Source: Adiantum capillus-veneris
Lineage: Eukaryota; Streptophyta; Polypodiopsida; Polypodiales; Pteridaceae
Direction: 5' to 3'
Length of the DNA stretch: 58,000 nt
Assembly: GCA_014529385.2 (NCBI GenBank)
Contig: CM043967.1
Coordinates: forward strand, 126,769,182-126,827,181
The position numbers and the translations under genes were made by a program. This document shows, piece by piece, positions 20,331 to 29,540 of the stretch (positions are counted from its first letter, which is position 1; each line of letters opens with the position of its first letter). Under the pieces are notes generated by a model, which did not search any database, was not told where the DNA came from, and saw only the letters and a program-made list of their open reading frames with translations.

Positions 20331-22328
20331 TGGTGCAGCCAAAGTATGTTGACGCTAGAAGATGGCATGGACAGATGTGTGCAGGCAAGTAGAAGCATGG
20401 CAAAGGAATGAAGCAGCTAGGAAGTTCACGGGATGAAAGTTAGCAGCGGAAGTGTATGCACAATGCGGCTTATAGGCCAAGGAAGACTACACAAGGGGCT
20501 AATTGGGGTAGCAGGTGAAAGAGATGCAAAGTGCAGCCTTGGGGTCTAGGAATGAAGAGCTTGAAGTGCTGAAGGAGCAGGTCCAGAAGGCTCATCAAAC
20601 CGAGCTACGGAGCCCAAGTTATTGAAGGTTAAAGCTTTGGTGGTTTGCAGATTCTTGCCGGACAGGGCAGTTGAGGATAGGAGGTCCAAGTGGAGCTTAA
20701 GGTATAGATGTGTAGAGCTCAATTCATGGAGCCTACCCATCTTTTCAGATTGTGGATCGGAGCCACGGTTTGCAAGATATGATCATTTGAAGTTTTTCCG
20801 GGGGCCGGGTCTGAGCCCACTTGACCGCATTGGATTACGTGCCATCTGGAATCTTTTGACCCTTGACGAAGTTTTAAAGCAGGATGTAAGTCATATGGAG
20901 CCAGCAGGAAGTGACAGCATACCAAGCGAAATCCAGAGCAAGAAGATATGGCGGTCGAAAACTGGGAGTCTTTGCTCGAAGTTGATTGCAAATGGTTTGA
21001 TCGTGTTTTGGCAGCATCGGATGATAGCCTTGGAGATGAGATAATGGGGCAAGAGGAATACGCTTGGACGATGAAAACGGTGGATGTCAGGTTTGTCTTC
21101 AAAGCCAGGGCATAGGCCTACTGGGCAGGATTCCACAGGATACCCAGTTCAAGGGAAAAAAAAGGAGATTGAATGTGGAATTTTAAAGAAGATTTTGGAG
21201 CCCAAGGGCTATGGCTTCTTGAGCTGCCACATGTCACCGCTAAATCCCACATGCCGGTGCGGGGCTTCTGAGGGCGGGCTATAAAGGCTGGGCCATGGCC
21301 CTCCATAAGGCATCCAAGAGGAGTGAGGGGAGCTCCCCTCCCCCTAGCTATGGCATCCACGCGTCCGATGTTGTTGTGGCGATGATGCGGCGGTTGGGCG
21401 GTGCAGAGGCGGCGGTGGCGCCTATGAGGCGGCCCCGACTGGTTGATGCAGTGATGATGTGGCAGGCCTTGCTAGAGGCGGGTCCCGCAGCTCCAAATTT
21501 TTGAGAAGCAGAGGGAGAGCAATAGCGAGGTCGCTATTGCCTCCTCCCCTCGTGTAAGAGAGAGGCCCCGCAGCAGCATTCAAGGAGGTGCCGACAAGCA
21601 AATGAAGTGCAAGGAGAAGGGAGTCCGGGCGGTCGGCCAAAAAAGTGAAGGGAAAGGGGCCAAAGGGCCAATGTGTCTAGCATGCAAAAGTTTCCAAAAT
21701 ACACTAAGCCAAGTGTTGGCAATGCATAAAACTTCTAAACGGAACTCTACATGAAATGCACGACATTGAATCACACCACCATTTTTTTTAAGATTTCTAG
21801 ACACACCCCTATAAAAGGGTGATTATGTTCATTTGTAAGGGTTTTTTTTTGGCCAAGGGGTCTTTGGACCAAGGAGGAAGTTTTTGCCAGGGCTTTTGGA
21901 GCTCTTGTTTTTTGGTTGCCGAGGTTCATGCCGGCAGGGTGTTGGATGTACGTGCTATTGCCTATGCTAGTAGACGGTTCCCTACAGTTTCAGGCGTCAT
22001 TTCCCCTTCCCCCTTCTCTTCTCGGCTTGTGTGCGTGTGTTTCTGGGTGTGTGTCGGCGTGTGTGCCCCCCCGTGGTTGGTAGTGCAAAGAGAGGTAGAT
22101 AGAGGTTATGTGAGTGTGGAAGGCTGTGAATTGAGCGAAGCGGAGTGATTGAGTCTTTCTGGTGCATTGCAAGGCGTATGTGCGTATGGTTGTGTGGAAG
22201 CAATGGTTTGTTTGCATGTAGTTTTGAGTTTTGAAGGTGAACTCTAGTGGATTAGGGCGTTGTGTATACCCTGGGCTATATTGAGGCATTGTGTTGTGGT
22301 TGGGTGTGTTCCCCTTTTCCCCTCTCCA
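20331..22328 (+). repeat. 3' LTR of element C (1998 bp)
   Basis: It starts TGGTGCAGCC after the purine tract and ends CCTCTCCA directly before ATGT. It keeps the roughly 150-base GC-rich segment (about 21286-21437) lost from the 5' LTR. Confidence 0.88.
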
Positions 22329-22800
22329 ATGTGAGTTGTGCATAGTGCCGCTCAAATTCCCTAAGTAGCTCGGTTATGGATTTGCTTTGGCTTGACTACC
22401 CATTCTAAGAATGTCCTTTTGGTCACTCTCTCAAAGTCCTCCATGAAATATTCCTCTTTAAAAGCTACTTTGAGTTATTTCTAGTTTCTCCCATTCCCAT
22501 CTTTAATTCCCCTAACATGTTCCCTAATTTCTGGAGCAGCAACTAGCTCAAAGCTTGTAATCATCTCACCTTCTGACACGTGATACAGCTCCATCTCCTT
22601 CACATACTCGCATAAGTACTTGGTTACATCTTTGCCATTGAACTGATCCATTCTATTGACGACCGCTTGTATGGACTTGGTTGTTGAATCTCCCTTCATT
22701 GAGTGACATGTTGTTGTTGCGTGCAAATTGCAAATGCTTGAAACATTTGCATTGTTGCTGGGTCAAAATGCATACCCTATTGCTCAACATGATCACCCAT
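22329..22800 (-). pseudogene. gag: Gag N-terminal part (element B)
   Basis: Read on the minus strand from ATG at 22800 (MGDHVEQ, then a TAG) the chain becomes recognisable as NRMDQFNGKDVTKYLCEYVK and ITSFELVAAPEIREHVRGIK (22726-22481). After a frame change RVTKRTFLEWVVKPK and LLREFERHYAQLT lead up to element C at 22329. It aligns with residues about 50-180 of the element D Gag (QFEGRDISKFCNLYEQ, FHLIAVPELRARIKEI). It would form the particle shell. At least one stop and two shifts are visible. Confidence 0.82.
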
Positions 22801-22829
22801 GGTTACCCAAAAACTCTCACCCTGGCAGA

Positions 22830-22847
22830 TTCACATCCGGTTTACCA
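22830..22847 (-). other. primer binding site of element B
   Basis: On the minus strand TGGTAAACCGGATGTGAA begins seven bases after the 5' LTR. It aligns with TGGTGAACCCGACGCGAA of element D with changes mainly at CpG positions, and the sequence beyond the site (GCCAGGGTG) is also shared. The cognate tRNA is not identified here. Confidence 0.7.
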
Positions 22848-22853
22848 AAAATT

Positions 22854-24846
22854 TGTCGAGAAATTTGCAGTCTTGCCAGGAAAGCACCGGGCTTTTGGCT
22901 GTGAGAGTTTGTGAGACAACTCTAAAAACTATATGAAGGAGTTAAACCATAGATGCCATGAAGTCTAGGGTTTGGAAAGAAGTAAAATCAAAGAAGCTCC
23001 GTCTTTCTCTTTTGCATTCACACACACAAAGAAAGAACCCAAAAGAGAACATCAAAACAACACAAAGATGAAAACATCAAGGCTGTGGGCATATCGTGTC
23101 ATGGGTAATATTAAAGGGTTAATAGATGATTTAATGGCGTTCAATATTTATCAATCAAATAGGCTACAAATTGTTCCTTGGAATTGTAATTTTGTGCTTA
23201 TCATAATATATATGTTTTGTCTAATGACTGGGATTAATTGTGTGTGCAAATCCTCTTGATTCATAGCAAGATAACTACACTTACATCAAAAGAATAGTTA
23301 TAATCTATAAGAGGTAGTATAATGGGATTCGATGAAAGAAGTATTTCATTGAGCCTTTCTGGGCCAAAGAGAAACACTATTTGTTGTTGAAAGTGTATTT
23401 TACGGCTAATCCATATGTTAATTCTAATAGACTGCACAGAGTGGAAGTGATGGAAATTCTCATCATGTGGACTATTCATCTAGGATAACTCTAGTATGTG
23501 CAAAATGTAGATATGAGAGAAAAGAAGAAAATTTCCCTCCCAAGCCCTATTCTTGCCCATAGGCAATAAGGATACTGCGGGGAGAGATGTACCTATACCA
23601 AGGAGAACCTAAAATTTGTAGAGAGAATGAATTTCTAAGAGCGAGAGAGATAGGTTTGGTTAGAGAGGGAGATGAGATTAGAGATATATGTTGGATTAGA
23701 GGTGAAAAAGAAAACAACAAGAAATCTCAAAATATCAAAGTAGAACACATCTTACTTGACAAACCCTTCGGGAGTTATTTACCATTTTTTATGAAGAGAG
23801 AAGAAGAGGGAAGACTTCAAGACTTGATTGATACACCAAGTTCAACTCCTTCTTTGATAAGAGCTTTTCCAAGGATACCTTACAAGAATGGCTAGTCTTC
23901 CTCTAGTACTAAGTGTAGGCTTAGGCTTATGTTTATGGCTAAGTACAATTAGGCATTACTACTCTCATTTCCTCATGAATTCATCTCAAGAATGGCTTAA
24001 ATGGTTTTCAAGGAAGAAGAGGTCCCCTTTTATAGGTGAAAGGAACCTCCAGGTCTACACAAGAAGGAGAAGAGCCAGTGTGAAGAGGACTGGGCAAAGT
24101 TTGAAATGAGTTGCCCCTGAATGATGTGGACATACTGGGGTCCAATATTTTGATCATATCTCCTCAACCGTGGCTCCAAATAAAAAAGTAAAAATATGGA
24201 AAAATAAGTCAGATCATAATCTACAACTCGCATTTTATATACATTTTCCAAGTCGGATTGGAATATTGTGTAAAAAAACATCAAAATAGGGTCCATTTCT
24301 GGCAGCAAGTCTTCCTCTGGTCCCCTTGGCCTATACTTCCATTTAATTCCAAAGGACACCTCATGTAATACAAAAGCATGACATTGCTCCTTGACAAAGG
24401 TTTGTAATCATCCTTGCAATAATGCATTAAAATAGGTGTATCTTTGAAAATCATGCCACCTAGTGTTCCACTAGGATTTGATTCCTTCGCAGTAGCTATT
24501 TAAAAGAAATATAAGAAAAATACATAGAATATATATATATTAGAATTTACCCTAGACATAGGATCTAGATAGAGTGTGATATAATAATGAGATAGTAGAA
24601 AGAAAGAATCAATGTTTTTTGTCCCAAGTTAAAGAGGCAGAGCTATTACCGCTTTTCACATAGTACTTTTTGACAGTAAAGTAAGAATATGTTACTCTTG
24701 AGATAAATAATAGGATGAGATAGAAATCTTATTATTATACTTAGATATGCATATGTACATTATAGAAAATATATTTATGTATCTAACAAGTGGCAAGATA
24801 GATCTTGTAGCTTGCGTTCCCACTATGTACATGTCACAACACGACA
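22854..24846 (-). repeat. 5' LTR of element B (1993 bp)
   Basis: In minus orientation it starts TGTCGTGTTGTGACATG and ends CTCGACA. It aligns with the shortened 3' LTR (9677-10825) and with the solo LTR in copia A (3099-5225). Short open frames inside (for example 23587-23895) have no domain and are not counted as genes. Confidence 0.87.
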
Positions 24847-25150
24847 ATGGTGTGCATATTGTGTAATTATGACTATTGGAATTCTTTTTACAACAAACGC
24901 AACAAAACTTATCTTTTGCCTTCAAGAAATTTTATCGAGGAACCTTTGTAGGCTTTTAGCATTGAACGGAAGCGACTTTGTCTTACACCCCATAGGACAG
25001 CCCAACAACTTTTTGCTTACACCCTATAGGGATGCGCAACAACTTTTGGCTTACACCCTATAGGACAGCACAGCAACTTTTGGCTTACACCCTATAGAGG
25101 TAGCGTTGTGATTGGGCTTACACCATATAAGGCAGTGCAATTTGCTTCTT

Positions 25151-25198
<48 letters not shown>

Positions 25199-25353
25199 GC
25201 ACACAACGAAGTCTCCTCTCTCTCTCTCTATCAAATATGGCCCATCAATAAACCTCTCTCTAACATCTCCCTTTCTGTCTCTCAAATGCTGAGGGAATAG
25301 GCTATGCTATTCTCTTAGCCTATCTCTCTTTCTTTTATTCAAATAGAGAGGTT

Positions 25354-25421
<68 letters not shown>

Positions 25422-26095
25422 TGGTATGAACGAGAGAAATCCTCTTTCTCTCTCTTTGATTCCTTATGAGGATAGCCTCACTCTCTATCCTAGTTTATAC
25501 AAAAAGGGTCGTCCTCTTGGCAATAAGAGTTTATCTTGCTCTCTCTCTTCTCTAGTTTCAGCATCCCACTACTGATTTCTCTTTCTTTGCCTCAACATGT
25601 TTGATCTCTCTCTCTAGTTGGCAATAGATTAGAGAGATCTTCCTTCTCTCTCTCTTTGATTCTCTATAGGAGAACCTCACTCGGCTCATACACGGTAGTC
25701 TCTTGCTCTTTCTCATACTCTTGGACCTTTAGCGTACATGGTTGCCTGTCATGTGGCTTGGAAATGTGCTCCCATCAACGAAATTTGGAGAAGTAGAAAA
25801 CTCTAGGGAGGCGAGCCAAGTGCAAGCTACATCTGACGTGGCCACGATGGTATAGAGGACGTCATGAGAGACAGAGGGGGGCATGTTGATGATGATGATG
25901 ATGGCGTGCATGGTGGTGGTGATGGTGGCATGGGGGTGGTCTTCTTGGGCTCTAGGACGCAATTGTGGGGTGACAACTTGTACAACAACTTCTTCACCAC
26001 CACGCCTCTTCTCTGCAACGCATGCAACGTGCCCTCTATGGAAGCCCTCGTCATACCCTTCTCCAAAGTTTCACCACATGTACTTGTTGAGATGT

Positions 26096-26105
<10 letters not shown>
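24847..26105. other. intergenic or LTR-derived DNA with CT runs
   Basis: Two long (CT)n runs lie at about 25155-25194 and 25356-25418. Between them are further pyrimidine-rich blocks. Part of this may be the LTR of element E, whose start is at 26269 on the minus strand, but I could not find the other LTR end. No host gene is visible. Confidence 0.5.
24983..25150. repeat. 34-bp tandem repeat, five copies
   Basis: Units starting TTACACCC(T/C)ATAGG begin at 24983, 25017, 25051, 25085 and 25118, giving spacings of 34, 34, 34 and 33. The units diverge progressively, the fifth most. It is a minisatellite with no coding sense. Confidence 0.85.
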
Positions 26106-26157
<52 letters not shown>

Positions 26158-26876
26158 GAGACAAGAGACACACCATGTACGCTCCCAAAGACTGATTCAT
26201 ATTGAGGACAAGACGCAAATATATAAGTGAGACCAAGTTGAGTAGAGTGAGCCATATATAGCTCCAACACCCCCACTCAAACAAAGGTCTCTAGATTTGG
26301 ATGAAAAAATCCTTGGGGAGCTCAAGGGAAAATCCAAGCCCCTATAAAATGTGAAAATATAAACCAGTGATGATGATTTGAAAGTGAATTGTATATCTAT
26401 GTATCAAATATACAAGTGACTTAGAGATCACAATGTGAAAGTGTGGATTGTGCATAGTGCATGGTACCTATAGGTTTACAATGTCATATATACAAACTTT
26501 CATAATAGCAGAGAAGTTAATCTGAAAAGAGTGAGGCCAAAGCAACTCCAAGCTCTGAGTGCAAGAGGATGAAATGTGACTCGTTGAGGCCTTTGGTAAG
26601 AATGTCTGCAATCATTTGGTCACTTGGACAGTGTTCAATCATTATGGTGCCTTTGTGTACTTCATACCTGACATGATGATACTGGACAACAATGTGCTTT
26701 GACCTAATATATTGAACATAGTCTTTTGTAAGACTAATAGCACTCTGGTTGTCACACTGCAAGGGTGTGCTAAAAAGCGGAGAGTGACCAATATCAACGA
26801 GCATTTGTCGAAGCCAGATTAGCTCATGAGCTGCAAGTGACACCGCAATGTATTCTTACTCACTCATAGAAACAAT
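26106..26876 (-). mobile_element. 3' fragment of a second copia family (element E)
   Basis: On the minus strand the fragment has RNase H (26873-26517), about 240 bases of trailer, a G-rich tract GAGTGGGGG (26278-26270) and then TGTTGGAGCTATATATGG from 26269, the expected start of a 3' LTR. A (GA)n run (26106-26156) lies inside this presumed LTR. The far LTR end could not be located, so the left boundary given is a minimum. At the other end the fragment stops abruptly at about 26874, where an A-family copia gag begins. Confidence 0.7.
26517..26873 (-). pseudogene. pol: copia RNase H, C-terminal part of Pol (element E)
   Basis: The minus strand reads EYIAVSLAAHELIWLRQMLV, then PLQCDNQSAISLTKDYVQYI, KHIVVQYHHVRYEV and SDQMIADILTKGLNESHF, the typical end of copia RNase H with the Glu of EYIA and Asp of CDNQSA. 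A TAA just before EYIA replaces what the family pattern suggests was Ser. The sequence is clearly different from the RNase H of element A, so it belongs to another copia family. Confidence 0.88.
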
Positions 26877-26959
26877 CATAAGCACTTTGCACTAAAATCC
26901 CATTCTGCATCAACATTAGCATCACAATCTCCTTTCGCAACAGACTCAACAATAGCTTC

Positions 26960-27889
26960 ACTTGTAGTGGAACCAGCCTCTTTTGCCTCTAATTTTGGAC
27001 ACTACTTGATCACATGATCATTAGCTTCACAATAATGGAAATGCATCTTCTTTTTTCCTTTTTCACAAGAATTCCCAAACGAGGTGTTGCCAGCAGAAGC
27101 ATTGGAAATAGGTGATATGCCACTCGTCAAAGAACCATGAGAAGTGGCTACATTGTTCTTGCCATCTTTTATTTAAGTAGTAATAAAAGTATGTTCAATC
27201 GCACACTATTTAGACCTATTTTTTCTTGAAAGTGACTCTTGCAATAGCAATGTGCATAATGCATCAAACTTGAAAACTTCACGCTTTCCTTGGGTCATAA
27301 GTCTCCAAGTACTAGCAAAAGTCTGATAACAATCTTGCAATGCATCAAGAACTGTCTGCACAAGGGAACTGTTAGAAATGACTTTGCCTCTAGAAATAAG
27401 TTTCTCATTATATCCTTGATATCAGCAAGGAAAGTGTCCATTTCATCTTCCTCATGCATAATCTTTGATTTCAGCTCTATATGCAGCAATGAAATTTTAG
27501 CCTCATTTTGACTTGCATAAAGACCAGCTAGATTATCCCAAGATTGTTTTGTAGACTTTATTAGATGAATGTTAGGAGTAATAGTGTGCTTCATAGACAA
27601 AACAATCAATGCATGAGCATGTGCATCTCTTACATCCCAATGAGCTTGCTCAGCCGTAGGCAAAATAACTCTATCAGCAGCAACCTTGCCACCACCAAAA
27701 CCTCCAACATCCTCAACATCATATACATTCTCAGAACCAGGACGTACATCAATGCCCTACACAACATTCCAAATTCCCTTCAACACAAGTAAATATTGCA
27801 TCATGTAAGCCCACATAGGGTAACTGTCCCCATACAATTTATCCTCAGTCACAAACATCTTGAACACACTGTGTGTTGTTGTCAGCTAT
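26960..27889 (-). pseudogene. gag: copia Gag with zinc knuckle (element G)
   Basis: The start codon equivalent to A 2691 is ATA (27889-27887). Downstream text includes MPTAEQAHWDVRDAHAHAL and SWDNLAGLYASQNEAKISL (27663-27295), then a frameshift, and near 27050-27010 a CHYC/H/C-type knuckle (HYCEANDH followed by a stop, then CPKLE). This copy lacks the solo LTR found in A and so shows the uninterrupted Gag order. It is not translatable as one chain. Confidence 0.8.
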
Positions 27890-28225
27890 GGTGGATGCTT
27901 ACACCTAATGTGAAAACTACCTAAAAAGAGGATAATGAAGTGGGGACAATATGTGAGATATAGCACATCCCATAGAAGATTGTGAGCTACGTGTTATGCA
28001 AAAAATGGCACTGACAAAAATTTTGCACAAAATGACAAAATGGCTTGTACAATATTGTCTGTAGTAGAAACGGAGGCCAAAATGAGCCCAAATAAAAAAA
28101 TATGAGTCCAAGTTGATGAGTTGATGCTCACCAAAGATCAATTTAAAATTTGAGAAAGTGAGCACGCATGTGTTGAAGATGCTAACCACTAAGGTCGGGA
28201 GGATGCAACATGCTATGATACCAGT

Positions 28226-28455
28226 TGTTGGAAATAGGGTTGTAGGGAAACACGGCCAGCTTGGACAAGATAAAGTAAGATCGAGGCATGCAACAAAGAG
28301 TAGTATTACTTAGTGTGCAATGGAAATATGAGATAGCCCTACAATGATGGACATATATACAATGCATAGGGGGAAAAACCTCATAGTGAGGAAACAAATA
28401 CCCCGACGATCCTAAGTGTGTTTACAAATATCACTACCACATGTATATGGTAACA
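28226..28455 (-). repeat. LTR of element G
   Basis: In minus orientation it starts TGTTACCATATACATGTGG and ends TTTCCAACA. It is followed by TGGTATCATAGC, the Met-tRNA primer site with two changes. It lacks the 19-base inverted copy seen in the 5' LTR of element A and so supports the 3' LTR of A as the ancestral form. Confidence 0.88.
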
Positions 28456-29540
28456 CTCATCAAGTTATTGATAGCCATTGTAACCCAAAGGCACTATGAG
28501 CTTAAGCTCACTAGGTCTCTTTTCTATTTTCACGCAATAACAATCCATACCATCTCTATAGATGTTGGCATCCTGTTCATTTTCAAATTCGTATTGTAGG
28601 TGCAAAAGGTGCATTGGTTGTGTAGTTTCTAATGGTTTGATATATTGCTATATGGTGTATTTCATATCTTGGATTGGGTTCCAGGCACTATACTTTATGC
28701 CATATAGAAACTAGGGATTTTTAACAAATAGGACAAGGCATTTGACTTTGTGATCAAGGGATATGTGGATTTGAGTCGGATTTCTACGAAATCCTCCACC
28801 GGCACGTGCCATCTATTGATTGGATATTATATGAGGAGTTGGAATTTTGTTGAGTCAAATTTTCACCGGGTCAAATTTTTACTAAGTCAAATTATGTTGA
28901 TCGAGATACTATTGAATTAGATGTTGAGTTGGATTATTTGTTGAGTAAGAACATTGCTCGTTTGGAATATTTGTTGAGTCGAATTTCTGCTAGGTTGAAT
29001 TTTGTTGAGTCTAATATTTTATGCGAAGAAGATCTTGTTGGATAGTTATAACTATCATCTTTCAATTTTATTTTGGACAAGTTTTCAGTAGGGGAATGAG
29101 AGAGAATATTTAGCCATGGTGCTCTTTGCTTTGTTTGATCTTTCTCTATATTTTGTTTGTTGACTCTAAAGTTATATGTCTGTGTTCTTGCTGGGTTTGA
29201 TCATGGAGTGAGTATTTATTCTCTTTTGGAGAGCATGTGTGAGAGCGAGATTCATGTGTTATTCAAACCACAACACGCTCCCATTTTGGTTTACTATGTT
29301 AGCAGTGGCTAACACATCTACACTGATTATGCACAAAGATAGGGGAGTGCTATTCATGTGCACAATATTTCATGTTCACATTTTATAAGGTATTGGGTTC
29401 ATTTAGGAGTTCCACACTATATAAGCTAAAGGGCTCAACTTAATCCCATTGTAAAAAGGCTTGGAGTCCATGCCTTTATAAAAAGCTCTTTTATGCGAAG
29501 AGAATTCATTCTTGAATATTCATTCTTGAGAGCTCACTCG
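28456..29540. other. AT-rich DNA with degenerate GTTGAGT repeats
   Basis: Between about 28850 and 29020 the motif GTTGAGTCGAATTT and variants recur irregularly. Nothing else is recognisable and no long open frame is present. Confidence 0.5.

Larger units (their letters stand above)
16289..22328 (+). mobile_element. gag-only LTR retrotransposon (element C), nested in element B gag
   Basis: Two long direct repeats (16289-18150, 20331-22328) start TGGTGCAGCC and end CCTCTCCA. They flank a 2.2-kb internal region with a primer-site-like TGGTGCCCCCACGG (18156) and a purine tract AACAAGGGGATGGG (20311-20324). The flanks are ACGT (16285-16288) and ATGT (22329-22332), a 4-bp duplication if one CpG has changed to TpG. 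Inside there is one reading frame with a Gag-like domain and no protease, RT, RNase H or integrase. This fits the terminal-repeat-with-GAG (TR-GAG) class of non-autonomous elements. It must borrow enzymes from an autonomous relative that I cannot name. Confidence 0.85.
9677..24846 (-). mobile_element. Ty3/gypsy LTR retrotransposon (element B), carrying nested element C
   Basis: Read on the minus strand, the element starts with its 5' LTR (24846 to 22854). It continues through a primer site, gag (22800 to 22329, resuming at 16288), protease, reverse transcriptase, RNase H and integrase, a polypurine tract, and the 3' LTR (10825 to 9677). The order is gypsy-type, with integrase last. Polypurine tract and primer region are alignable with element D (39.9-50.2 kb). 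Removing C (16289-22328) restores one continuous gag. Many stops and frameshifts break gag and pol. The paired 4-bp flanks (ACGT and ATGG) do not match, so an end may have been altered after insertion. Confidence 0.88.
26877..28455 (-). mobile_element. 5' fragment of an A-family copia element (element G)
   Basis: It has an LTR (28455-28226), a primer site (28223-28212), a leader, gag and the start of the protease region, all on the minus strand and all similar to element A. It ends at about 26879, within the segment equivalent to A 5840. Protease, integrase and reverse transcriptase of this copy are missing. Confidence 0.82.

Noticed and set aside
23587-24109. Open frames of 102 and 73 residues
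   Set aside because: They are within the 5' LTR of element B and have no protein similarity that I can see.
25827-26276. 149-residue minus-strand frame with long Ser-Leu repeats
   Set aside because: The repeat is a read-through of the CT/GA microsatellite, and the rest lies in the presumed LTR of element E.
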